The notes under the pieces are model-generated. The model ran no database searches. It was given only the letters and a program-made list of their open reading frames with translations, and was not told the origin of the DNA. Shown piece after piece: positions 10,063 to 18,691 of a DNA stretch of 64,000 bases; position 1 is the stretch's first letter; the number at the start of each line of letters is the position of its first letter. The position numbers and the translations under genes were made by a program. Where the stretch lies: NCBI GenBank assembly GCA_025594325.1, contig JANHCV010000003.1, positions 2,542,001 through 2,606,000 of the forward strand. Reading direction: 5' to 3'. The DNA is from Blastocladiella emersonii ATCC 22665 (Eukaryota; Blastocladiomycota; Blastocladiomycetes; Blastocladiales; Blastocladiaceae).

Positions 10063-11025
10063 CTAGTCATCGAGAAAGTCGTCGAGCCACGCCTCCATGC
10101 TCGCCACGGCCTGCTTCGCTGGCGCGGCGGCAGGGGCAGGGGTAGGGACAGGCGCATGCGCGGGCGCGGGCGCGGGTGCTGCGGCTCGCGTGGGCGATGG
10201 CGGGCGTGGTGCAGCCGCGGGAGCGGGTTTCGCGGGCGATTTGGACCGCGAGCGGGACCGCGACTTGGCCGTTGCTGATGCTGGCGCGACGGGCGCGTCT
10301 TCGGCGACAGGCATCTCCTCAGGTTGCACCATCTGCTGCACCTCGGCCTCGGCCGCGGGCGGCGCGAGCCCGGGTACCCGCACCTCGAGCGGGAGCGCGG
10401 CGATCAGCGCCTCAAGCTGGTTCAGGTCAATCGCCGCGGTGCCCTCCTGCGCCGCCGGGTCCGAGTCGTCCTGCAGGTCGTCCCACACTAGCTCGTCCTT
10501 GAACTTGAAGGTTCCCGTGCCGCCGAGTGCTGTGCGGGAGGGCGAAAGTTAGGGTTGGCGAGATCTACGGGAAGCGGAGTGGCCGTACCGCTGCGCGTGA
10601 GCCGCGCCTGGAGCGCCTTGGCCGCCGAGCTGCCGTCGTCGAGGACCGACGGGTCCGCGCTCGTCGCGCCGGCGGCGCTGTTCTCGTCGTCGTCGTAGGT
10701 TCCGGGCACTACCAACAGCACACGAATCAGCTCTTCAAACTTAACACAGATCCACCGCGAACAACATACGCGGCTGCTCGTAGCGGAACGCGTTACTCGT
10801 GACAGCGCGCCGCGCAAACTTGCTGTGGACGCCGCGGCCGTCCGACTGCACGTCCTGCGCGGCCTCGGCGTCGGCCGTGACCACCTCCTCGGCGACATAG
10901 TCCTTGAGCACGGCCTGCCCGCGGCCGCGCGGCGCTTCCGCCGCTGCTGCTTCGCCGCCCGCAGCGCCGCGGTGCGCGGCCTGGTACCGCCGCGAGGCCT
11001 TTTGCTTGTGGGCGTCGGGGCGCAT
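10063..11025 (-). CDS. Aven-like protein, three exons
   Basis: Exons are 10770-11025, 10589-10708 and 10063-10529. Introns are 61 bp (donor GTATGT) and 59 bp (donor GTACGG, branch site CCTAAC, acceptor CGCACAG). The product is 280 residues. Block order resembles animal Aven: a basic Arg-rich start, a conserved VTSNAFRYEQ segment, FKFKDELVWDD, then a leucine-rich helix DLNQLEALIAALPLEVRVPG. A Pro/Ala linker follows, and the C-terminus is acidic (MEAWLDDFLDD). Animal Aven inhibits apoptosis and activates ATM; a fungal role would be unknown. The match is by motif order and short similarity, so the name is tentative. RSRSRSKS before the Pro/Ala linker may be a phosphorylation site. It is divergent from the Brp/Blh-type gene. 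Confidence 0.5.
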
Positions 11026-11359
11026 GGTGCGTTGCAGCTAGTTAAGATACATGAGCCCGCTTGGGGGCGTGGTAAAAGGGAAGAAAAGACGAGAGGTGGC
11101 GGGTCGAGGTCGAAAATCAGAACCATCTCCGGCACGTGCGCGGGAGACACACATGAGAGACGCGTCGCGGCGCGCGGCGAGCCGTGTCGGGCAACCGCGC
11201 CGAAAACCGCGATTGCGTCGGCCGCGACACGTTGTGCGTCAGCCGTGACGCGCCGCGAGCACTGCGTGAAAGACGCTCGGCGGCGGTGGGGGACGCTCCG
11301 AAATACGCCCTTCTCAAAGGGCGCCGTAACCGGTCCAAGCTCTCCACCACCACGACTCC
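11026..11359. promoter_or_regulatory. Divergent promoter between Aven-like and Brp/Blh genes
   Basis: This 334-bp spacer has GAGACGCGTC at 11157-11166, and an E-box-like CACGTG-related site (GGCACGTGCG) near 11131-11140. No small gene or RNA was recognised. Confidence 0.4.
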
Positions 11360-12523
11360 ATGATAAACTTAAACACTATGCAAGAACACCTACCCGTCCG
11401 CCCCGCCCTATCCACGACCGCCGCATGCGTCTCGGCCGCAGCCATCGTCGCGTCGCTCGCCCTGCCGCGCGGCTGGACCGACCCGCTCGCGCTGCCCATC
11501 TCGGGCCTGCTCATCGGCGTGTTCGGCATCCCGCACGGCGCCGCCGACCACCTCGTCGACGCGTGGCACACGGCGCCCGATGGTGCGTGGCCGTGGGGCC
11601 GCCCGGCCTTTTTCGGCGGCTACATCGCGGTCCTCGTCGCCCACGTCGTCCTGTGGATCGTCTCGCCCGCCGCCGCCTTCGCCATCTTCCTCGCCACCGC
11701 CGTCTACCACTTTGGCCAGGGCGAGTTCGAGTACCTCGGCGGCCGCGACCCGATCGCGCACGTCCTCGGCGGCGACGGCGGCGGCACCGAGTCGCGCGTC
11801 ACGTCGCCCGTGCTGTACTGCTCGCGCGGCCTCGTCATCCTGTCGCTCCTCGTCTTCGCGCAGCCGTGGCACACGTTCCCCGTCATCGAGGCCATATCGG
11901 GGCTCCCGATGCCCGCGGCCGATACCCACTCGACCGCGGTCCTGTGCACCGCGGGCGTCGTGCTCGGCATCGCACAACACCTCGCTCTCCTCGCCCATCT
12001 CGCACACGCGTGCCGCGGCCGGCCCGCGACTTCGCCCTTCATCTCCGCGCAGCTCGCCAAGACGTGCGGGATCGCCGCGCTGTTCCTCACCTGCAACGCG
12101 TACCTGGCCTTCTCGCTGTATTTCGGGCTGTGGCACTCGCTCGAGTTCTTCCTCACCGTGACCTCGACGCTGCACCTGCCGCGGTCGCGCGCCATCGCCG
12201 TGGCCGTGGTCCCGCTCTCGGTCCCCGTGCTCGCCGCGATCCCCGCGCTCGCCGCCTTCGACTCGGGGTACAGCAGCGACCCCGCCGCGCTCTGGCGCGC
12301 GTTCATCCAGGTCGTCTCGGTCGTCACTACCCCGCACGTGCTGTACCTGCAGGGGTTTGTCGCTGCGCGGAGGGCCATGTACTCGGTGCCACCGCGATCG
12401 TCGCCGGCGGGTGAGGTGGTGGCCGACAAGGCGGAGCGGCCGCCGCGACCAGTCGTCGCGGACTCGATCCGCCGAAACGACTCGGGTCACGGCGCCGTGC
12501 GGCAACGCAGCGCCGCATTGTAG
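11360..12523 (+). CDS. Brp/Blh-type beta-carotene 15,15'-dioxygenase
   Basis: Single exon, 387 residues, mostly hydrophobic, with about eight predicted helices. Family landmarks appear in order: FGIPHGAADHLVDAWH (His59, His64), VYHFGQGEFEYL (His117), YFGLWHSLEFF (His259) and TTPHVLYL (His326). These match the bacterial and archaeal Brp/Blh membrane enzymes that cleave beta-carotene into two retinal molecules. They do not resemble the soluble RPE65/BCO carotenoid oxygenases normal in fungi. The last 45 residues are polar and disordered. Retinal would serve a rhodopsin; Blastocladiomycota are known to use rhodopsin-guanylyl cyclase fusions, but none is in this window. Position 263 (+4 from His259) is Phe, where I expect a second His in this family, so activity is not certain. 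A second in-frame ATG lies at 11378. Confidence 0.82.
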   Translation: MINLNTMQEHLPVRPALSTTAACVSAAAIVASLALPRGWTDPLALPISGLLIGVFGIPHGAADHLVDAWHTAPDGAWPWGRPAFFGGYIAVLVAHVVLWIVSPAAAFAIFLATAVYHFGQGEFEYLGGRDPIAHVLGGDGGGTESRVTSPVLYCSRGLVILSLLVFAQPWHTFPVIEAISGLPMPAADTHSTAVLCTAGVVLGIAQHLALLAHLAHACRGRPATSPFISAQLAKTCGIAALFLTCNAYLAFSLYFGLWHSLEFFLTVTSTLHLPRSRAIAVAVVPLSVPVLAAIPALAAFDSGYSSDPAALWRAFIQVVSVVTTPHVLYLQGFVAARRAMYSVPPRSSPAGEVVADKAERPPRPVVADSIRRNDSGHGAVRQRSAAL

Positions 12524-12580
12524 GAGCGACAGGGAGAAACAAGGTGATTATATTAATACTAGAGTACTTGCATACACACA

Positions 12581-14185
12581 TCAAATGGCAGCGAAAGCGG
12601 CGGCAGCTGAGGGGACAATCTCCAAGTCGGGCGACGCCGCAGCGGCCCGAATCGCTGCGAGGCCACTTTCCATTACATCCGTGTCCGAGAGGACCAACTT
12701 GATGAGAGCGTTGGGCAAGTTGGCAGCAAGTGCATGAGCCCCGGCATCCGTGATTGGGTTCGAGGACAGGTCCAAGCGCTCGACGGTCGCGGGAAGCGAC
12801 AGCGCAAGCGCGCGGATCGCGTCGTCGTCGAGGCGCGTGGACTCGAGGTTCAGGTCCTGGAGACGAGGCGGCATGTTCGCGGCCAGCGCCGCAGCACCGG
12901 CAGACCCGAGCTTCCACGTGGACAAATCGAGCTTGGTGATGGAAGGTGGGATGTGCTGCGGACCGAGGACAGCGACCGCGTCGTCCGTGGCGGCCTCAAA
13001 CCTGAGCGCGAGCTTTGCGAGTGGAACGGAAGCCAAGTTGCCCGGGGTGTGAAGCAGCCGCAGCGAGAGTGTACGACCCGTAATCTTGAGCGAAGTCAGT
13101 CGTGCGAGTGGAGTGTGCGATGGAATGGTTGCTTCCGCAGACGACACCGAGGAATTGTCGCCGAGCGAACAGGGCTTGTCAGCGATGTAGCCAATTGACA
13201 GCTTTTGAAGCAAAGGAGGGAGCGACGATACGATCAATTCGAGGCCTGCGAGGCTTAGCTGGTTGCCTTGCAGTTTGAGAACACGGAGAGAAGCGGGAAG
13301 CCCGCGGACAAGGTCGTACGTGACCTGATCGCTTAGGTTACAATCCGATAGGCGCAGAGAGTCGAGAGATGGAGGAAGAGCGCAAAACAGATTGGAGCTG
13401 ACTGCATTCAAGTCGGATTCCTCGAAGGAAAGCGTCTGTAGGCCTGACGGCCACTGCATTGTGCCGAGCGGTTTGGGAATCGACGAAGGCACGCTGCCAA
13501 GCCAGAACCCATAAAAGGTTGCATCAACCAACGAACGGGGAAGCCGGAGAGCAAGCAACCGGGGAAAGTCGATCGTGCATTCAATAGTGTCAAGGATTTT
13601 AAGCGCCTGGGAAGGGCTTTCCATAGCAACATTGAGCGCTTCGATATCTGCCATCGAAATGAGGGCACGGTTGAGAAAGAGCCTCGAGGTACCAGTTGCA
13701 ACGCCAGCTAAAAGCTTCTTGAGCTCTGCAGCCGTGGTAACATCGTCATCGCCGTCGTCTTCGTATTCGTCAACGGGAAGCCCAAGCACAACACGAGCGG
13801 CGAAGTCGACGCTAACGTTAGCGACATCCAGCACCAGCATCTCGCTGAGCTTGCGGGTGTCGAGGGAGCCGTTATCGCGCCACCACTCGAGCGGCTCGAG
13901 AAAGCGCGCATCCATGGCAGATTTGAGAGCATCCAGCGGGCACTTGAGCGGGACGCCGAGCGCCGCCCACTTGTCGAGCACGCGAATGTTGCCGCGCGCG
14001 GTTGCGCTGGCGAGGGTGAGGTGCGACGCGTGCTGCAAAAGGGCATGCTGGATGCGCGGGGCCATGCAGTGCGGCAACACTCGAGCATATTGCAAGAGAC
14101 CGTCGGCGTCGCCCGGGTCGTGCGCCGCAATCGCGAACACGAGGACCCTCTCGAGGAGTTCAGGGACGTGCATAGCCCTGAACAT
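12581..14185 (-). CDS. Leucine-rich repeat protein, paralog 1
   Basis: Single exon, 534 residues. The N-terminal 100 residues have an F-box-like look (MHVPELLERVLVFAIAAHD) followed by helices. The rest is built of leucine-rich repeats of about 25-28 residues, for example LRLSDCNLSDQVTYDLVRGL and RLDLSSNPITDAGAHALAAN, similar to ribonuclease-inhibitor-type repeats. Such proteins usually act as binding scaffolds, and an F-box would recruit SCF ubiquitin ligase. I see only weak F-box similarity, so that is inference. It is the first of three tandem minus-strand paralogs. Bases 13878-14206, covering the N-terminal coding region, are identical to 18363-18691 in paralog 3, while the repeat region has diverged. 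GC content is visibly lower than in flanking genes. Confidence 0.75.
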   Translation of the reverse strand: MFRAMHVPELLERVLVFAIAAHDPGDADGLLQYARVLPHCMAPRIQHALLQHASHLTLASATARGNIRVLDKWAALGVPLKCPLDALKSAMDARFLEPLEWWRDNGSLDTRKLSEMLVLDVANVSVDFAARVVLGLPVDEYEDDGDDDVTTAAELKKLLAGVATGTSRLFLNRALISMADIEALNVAMESPSQALKILDTIECTIDFPRLLALRLPRSLVDATFYGFWLGSVPSSIPKPLGTMQWPSGLQTLSFEESDLNAVSSNLFCALPPSLDSLRLSDCNLSDQVTYDLVRGLPASLRVLKLQGNQLSLAGLELIVSSLPPLLQKLSIGYIADKPCSLGDNSSVSSAEATIPSHTPLARLTSLKITGRTLSLRLLHTPGNLASVPLAKLALRFEAATDDAVAVLGPQHIPPSITKLDLSTWKLGSAGAAALAANMPPRLQDLNLESTRLDDDAIRALALSLPATVERLDLSSNPITDAGAHALAANLPNALIKLVLSDTDVMESGLAAIRAAAASPDLEIVPSAAAAFAAI

Positions 14186-14206
14186 GTTGCATGAAGTTTA
14201 CGTTGC
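13878..14206. repeat. 329-bp exact duplicate, copy 1
   Basis: This segment covers the first ~100 codons of LRR paralog 1 plus about 20 bp upstream of its ATG. By eye it is identical, base for base, to 18363-18691. Identity stops abruptly on both sides, which suggests gene conversion or a very recent partial duplication. Confidence 0.85.
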
Positions 14207-14713
14207 GCCCAGTTTCGGGGATGCGTGGTGCTTAGGTTCAAGGGGAGAGGTTTGTTGACTTACGAACGGCAGCCGGGACTGCAGCAGCTCAAAAATGCAC
14301 TGGTTTAGGCTCACGTGCCTTGTCACATGTTAAATCGACGCGTCTCTCGATTCCATCGTTGCGGTCGCGAAATCGACCAACTCATCTGTCAGCTGGTATT
14401 CCGGGGTGAGCGCAACGGAGACCGACCGTCTGAACGTTCATTGAGAACGGCCTGGCGGCTCGTGCGGCAAGTCACACGTCAAGTCGAGTCGTAGGAGGCA
14501 GTTGGAGTGCGGCTCAATCCCGGGATACAGCTAACGGGAATCTCGTCAGTGTGCACTTGGAAATCCTAAAACACATGCTAGAAGAACAAAAACTCCGCTT
14601 TCCTCTTAAACATGGCTGAATACAAAAGAACTGCCCGCTGGCGATATCTGGTGACGTTTTCGTCGGTGCCGAGGTCTTCAGCATCCCCGGCTTAAACGTC
14701 AGTCAGGACGATG
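14186..14713. promoter_or_regulatory. Upstream region of LRR paralog 1, with shared element
   Basis: This 528-bp region lies between LRR paralogs 1 and 2. A 26-bp block at 14324-14349 (plus strand: CACATGTTAAATCG followed by ACGCGTCTCTCG) recurs with one or two mismatches upstream of the other two paralogs, at 16524-16549 and 18793-18818. It lies about 140-165 bp before the ATG and contains ACGCGT. The rest is AT-richer than most of the window and holds no recognisable gene. Confidence 0.6.
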
Positions 14714-16417
14714 CTAGAAATGCAAGCCGAGCACTCGGAGCTCGACTCCCGGTTGAACGGCAGACTGGATCGCCGCCAGCCCTGCAGCCGTTACCTGGTT
14801 GCCTGACAAGAATAGCTTGCGAAGATCGCGGGGGAGGTGATTGGCGAGAATCCGCGCCCCAGTGTCCTCGATCGTGTTCAAGGACAAGTCCAGCGTGGTG
14901 AGAGTCGGTGGAAGCGCTGGTGCGAGAGCTGAAATGGATGTGTGGTCGAGCTTCGCCATCCTCAGGATGAAAATTTGAAGGTGAGGAGGCATGTGAGAGG
15001 CAAGCACCTCGGCGCCCGCTGTCCCAACGTCGGAACCGCTCATGTCAAGCTTCGTGAGCGAACGCATAAGGTTTGGAATCAGTTCGAGCACGCTGGTGCG
15101 GTAAAGCCGGCACCCATGCAGATCCAACGTCAGTAGGTCGCGAGGGAGCGCCTGGACAAGCGCAGCGAGTGTAACGCTTCTTGTCGGTAAGCCTGACATG
15201 AAGGAAAGGGAAAACGTTTTGAGCGAAGAAAGAGGTCGCGAGTTGAAAGCGCGAAAGAGCTGAGGAGCTAGCTTGGTCGTACTAATTTGGAGCCGTTCAA
15301 GGTTGAGTGCGCGAGTGTCAGGCAAAGTGGAAGTTTCTGGGAGTTGCAGCGATTGAGTTGTTGGACTACCGTGGTCGGAAATGCCGCGGATAGAGAACTC
15401 TCGAAGTGATTCAGGGAGCAGTGGGACAAGCGAAGTGAAGCCTGCAACAGTGAGCTTGTCTCCATACAAGACAAGTTTTCGAAGCGTGCGAGGGAGCAAG
15501 CGAACGAGTTCACGCGTGTTCTCATCGTCGAGCGAGGAGGCCAAAACAGTGAGGCTTTGCAGAGTCGCTGGAAGGTTGTGGAACAGGAGCAGGATGGTGG
15601 GTGAGGTCCACGTGAATGTAGTGAAGCTGAGCGACTCGAGTTTCTCGGGCCACACCATGCCTCCTAGCTGAATAGTGAACGGCGACGGCATACTGCCAAT
15701 CCAACGCCCTGAAAACGATGCACCGACCAACGAGGACGGAAGGCGCAGAGCGAGAACTCGAGCCAGGTCAAGCGTGCACACATCGAACTTGATTGTGCGA
15801 AGCGTCTGAGAGGAGCTCGCCATGGCCGCGTTAAGCGCGTCGACTCCGGCTATTGAAATGGGCATCCATTCTACGTTGAGATCCACCGTATTGCCAGCAG
15901 AAACTTGGGCACACAGCTCGTCAACGCCCTCGTCCACGGCGCGCGGGTGTAGTTGCTCGTTCTCGGCCTGAATATCGGCTTTGGCTTCGTTTGGCCACAC
16001 TCCAAGCGCAACCCACGCGTCTGGCAGGATGTCGCGCTCTTCCAACCACGCTTTGATCTTGGCGACGCTTGGGAGACCCGCTGAGCGCCACCATTCCAAG
16101 GTTTCGAGGTGGCAAGCTTCAGTGGCAGACTCGAGGGATTTAAGCGAACACTCGAGCGGGATGCCAAGTGCGGACCATTTGTCAAGTACCCGGACATCGC
16201 CGCGTGCCGTCGCAGCATCAAGCGAAAGGTGGGCCGCATACTGCAAGAGAGCGCGGTCGATGCGCGGGGCCATGGCACGCGGCAAGACGCGCGCATACTG
16301 CAAGAGACCGTCGGCGTCGTTCGGGTCGCCGTGCTGCACGATCGCGTGAACCAAGATGCGCTCGAGGATCTCGGGGACGTGCATAGCCCCGAGCATCAGT
16401 TTGCATAAAGTTTCCAT
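14714..16417 (-). CDS. Leucine-rich repeat protein, paralog 2
   Basis: Single exon. I chose ATG 16417 (METLCKLMLGAMHVPEILER), giving 567 residues, because it aligns with the starts of the sister genes. An in-frame ATG at 16498 would add 27 basic residues. The N-terminus (MHVPEILERILVHAI, DADGLLQYARVLP) matches paralogs 1 and 3 but is clearly diverged. Repeats include TTLDLSLNTIEDTGARILAN and LRKLFLSGNQVTAAGLAAIQ. The fold is as in paralog 1; the ligand is unknown. The 26-bp shared element lies at 16524-16549, about 107 bp upstream of the start. No membrane span or signal peptide is seen. Confidence 0.72.
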   Translation of the reverse strand: METLCKLMLGAMHVPEILERILVHAIVQHGDPNDADGLLQYARVLPRAMAPRIDRALLQYAAHLSLDAATARGDVRVLDKWSALGIPLECSLKSLESATEACHLETLEWWRSAGLPSVAKIKAWLEERDILPDAWVALGVWPNEAKADIQAENEQLHPRAVDEGVDELCAQVSAGNTVDLNVEWMPISIAGVDALNAAMASSSQTLRTIKFDVCTLDLARVLALRLPSSLVGASFSGRWIGSMPSPFTIQLGGMVWPEKLESLSFTTFTWTSPTILLLFHNLPATLQSLTVLASSLDDENTRELVRLLPRTLRKLVLYGDKLTVAGFTSLVPLLPESLREFSIRGISDHGSPTTQSLQLPETSTLPDTRALNLERLQISTTKLAPQLFRAFNSRPLSSLKTFSLSFMSGLPTRSVTLAALVQALPRDLLTLDLHGCRLYRTSVLELIPNLMRSLTKLDMSGSDVGTAGAEVLASHMPPHLQIFILRMAKLDHTSISALAPALPPTLTTLDLSLNTIEDTGARILANHLPRDLRKLFLSGNQVTAAGLAAIQSAVQPGVELRVLGLHF

Positions 16418-16861
16418 TGCGCCCGGTGAGGGGGGTTCGTGCTGCGTCGTCGTACGCGGAAGCGAGCGTTGGCTCCAGCGGCGGCTGCGCTGAAACACCA
16501 GCGCGCCGCTGACCCCAAACCGTCACATGATAAATCGACGCGTCTCGCGCCTGTCCCCGCGCTGACGCAAGGGTTGCCGGTCGTCGCTCCCCTGTCCATT
16601 GATAATTTTCTCTTCAATACCTGCTTTGAGACACACGCACTCGGTTTGTACAGCTTCAGATTTCCTCCCGAGGCCCCAGTCGCACGGCACCTAAAGGGCA
16701 GCGTTAGCGTTACTCCCTGTAAGCGCTTGACGGCACGTTTACTAACCGCTTTGCTTACGTCTGAAACTAGATAGAACACAAGGTTTACTTCATGCTGGAG
16801 CATGTGCGCGGACGAGCAAGAAAAAAACGCTCTGAAGAACTGCGCACCAGATCATTCACAA
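16418..16861. promoter_or_regulatory. Upstream region of LRR paralog 2
   Basis: Holds the shared LRR upstream element at 16524-16549 (CACATGATAAATCG then ACGCGTCTCGCG). The remainder, up to the stop of paralog 3 at 16862, shows no convincing gene. A run of AAAAAAACG lies near 16825. Confidence 0.55.
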
Positions 16862-18670
16862 TCAACCAACGAGATCGGGAGCTTCTTCATCGACCCCATC
16901 GTTGCCGTTGTCATTGTCGTCGTCCATAACTTCAACGCCATTGGCCAAGTTAAGAAAAAAGTTGACCATCGCCTCTTCCTCGTCAGTCAAGTTCACGGTC
17001 AGTTGGAGCTGCGACGTTGGCCCGGCTGCCGCCCGGATCGCAGCTTCGCCAGCGGCGGTCACTTGGTTATTCAATAAGTCAAGCTTGCGAAGCTCTCGTG
17101 GAAGACGATCGGCAAGAAGGTGTGCCCCAGCGTCCGTGATGAAGTTTACGGACAAGTCCAGAGCGGCGAGAGTCGGCGGAAGCGCTGGTGCAAGGACAGC
17201 AATCGATGAGTCGTTGAGGTTCGTCCTGTTAAGCGCCAAAGTCTGGAGCTGTGGTGGCATATTCGCGGCCAGAAGGTTGGCGCCAGCGAATTCAAGGTCC
17301 GAACCGCTCATATAGAGCTTGGTAAGCGAGTGCGGAAGGCTCGGAAGAAGCTCCAGCACACTTGGGTGAGAGAGCTTGCAACTGCAAAGATCCAACATCA
17401 GCATATTGTTAGGGAGCACGCGAGCAAGAGCAGATCCCACATTGCTTCCCACTGGTACGTTTGACACGTTGAAAAGGGATAGGTGTTTGAGCGAGGAAAG
17501 CGGCCGTGAGTGAAATGCGTGGAAAAGCAGAGGAAGGATGTTGGCCGCGCTGATGGAGAGCGATGTGAGAGCTAGCGATTGAGGGCCTGAATCGTCGCGG
17601 ATTGGTGTTGCCAAGACGGGAGCACGCGCGAGTTCTGATGAGTTGGCGGACGAACTGTGGCTATCGGAGATGATACCAACGGAAAACTCTTGAAGCGACG
17701 CTGGGAGCATGAGAACAAGAGCCGTGAAGCCGGAAGAAGTGAGAATGGTTCCGCCCAGGCAAAGCTTCTGCAATGAAGTGGGCAGCAAGCCAACCAGTTC
17801 ACACGAGGCAGCATCGTCAAGCGAGCAGTGCGTGATTGTGAGGGACCTTAGCGACGTGGGAAGATCGTGGAAAAGGAGGGGAACCGTCATTGTGGACAGC
17901 TTAGCCAAGGAAAATCTGAGCGACTCGAGACGCGGAGGCCAGAGCATGGGCGACAGTTCACCAGTTGAAGATGACGCACTACCAATCCAGTATCCAGAAA
18001 AAAACACATTGCGCAACGCTGAGGGAAGTCGCAGAGCGAGCACTCGGGGTAGGTCGAGCGTGCAAGTCTCGAAAGTGGCTGTTTGGAGCGCCTGCGAAGG
18101 GCTCGCCATGGCAGCATTTAACGCATCGACGCCGGCCCTCGAAATGGGCACGAGATTGAGGTTGAGATCCTCGATATAACCAGTCGCAACATGAGCGCAA
18201 AGCTTCTTGACGCCCTCGTCCACAGCAAGCGGGGGAAGCAGGTTATCTTCGTCGGCACCCTCGTCGTCCGGCCAAACTCCAAGCACGGCACAGACATCGT
18301 TATTGGTCTCGAACTGATTTAACCACGATCTGACCTCGTTGGCATCGGGGAGGCCCGTTGCCCGCCACCACTCGAGCGGCTCGAGAAAGCGCGCATCCAT
18401 GGCAGATTTGAGAGCATCCAGCGGGCACTTGAGCGGGACGCCGAGCGCCGCCCACTTGTCGAGCACGCGAATGTTGCCGCGCGCGGTTGCGCTGGCGAGG
18501 GTGAGGTGCGACGCGTGCTGCAAAAGGGCATGCTGGATGCGCGGGGCCATGCAGTGCGGCAACACTCGAGCATATTGCAAGAGACCGTCGGCGTCGCCCG
18601 GGTCGTGCGCCGCAATCGCGAACACGAGGACCCTCTCGAGGAGTTCAGGGACGTGCATAGCCCTGAACAT
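16862..18670 (-). CDS. Leucine-rich repeat protein, paralog 3
   Basis: Single exon, 602 residues. The first ~98 residues are identical to paralog 1; the repeat domain then diverges, with units such as LAALDLSVNFITDAGAHLLA and LRKLDLLNNQVTAAGEAAIR. An extra acidic C-terminal tail (DDDNDNGNDGVDEEAPDLVG) is absent from the other two. The central region resembles paralog 2 more than paralog 1 (both have an ALGVWP segment after EWWR). The identical 5' block is therefore best explained by conversion between 1 and 3. The shared upstream element is at 18793-18818. Function is unknown beyond a likely protein-binding scaffold. Confidence 0.75.
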   Translation of the reverse strand: MFRAMHVPELLERVLVFAIAAHDPGDADGLLQYARVLPHCMAPRIQHALLQHASHLTLASATARGNIRVLDKWAALGVPLKCPLDALKSAMDARFLEPLEWWRATGLPDANEVRSWLNQFETNNDVCAVLGVWPDDEGADEDNLLPPLAVDEGVKKLCAHVATGYIEDLNLNLVPISRAGVDALNAAMASPSQALQTATFETCTLDLPRVLALRLPSALRNVFFSGYWIGSASSSTGELSPMLWPPRLESLRFSLAKLSTMTVPLLFHDLPTSLRSLTITHCSLDDAASCELVGLLPTSLQKLCLGGTILTSSGFTALVLMLPASLQEFSVGIISDSHSSSANSSELARAPVLATPIRDDSGPQSLALTSLSISAANILPLLFHAFHSRPLSSLKHLSLFNVSNVPVGSNVGSALARVLPNNMLMLDLCSCKLSHPSVLELLPSLPHSLTKLYMSGSDLEFAGANLLAANMPPQLQTLALNRTNLNDSSIAVLAPALPPTLAALDLSVNFITDAGAHLLADRLPRELRKLDLLNNQVTAAGEAAIRAAAGPTSQLQLTVNLTDEEEAMVNFFLNLANGVEVMDDDNDNGNDGVDEEAPDLVG

Positions 18671-18691
18671 GTTGCATGAAGTTTACGTTGC
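18363..18691. repeat. 329-bp exact duplicate, copy 2
   Basis: Partner of 13878-14206, offset 4485 bp, same orientation. It covers the N-terminal coding region and the start-codon context of LRR paralog 3. Confidence 0.85.

Noticed and set aside
10176..10552. Plus-strand frames opposite the Aven-like exon 3
   Set aside because: They are shadows of the Pro/Ala/Arg-rich exon on the minus strand, which has matched splice sites and conserved ends.
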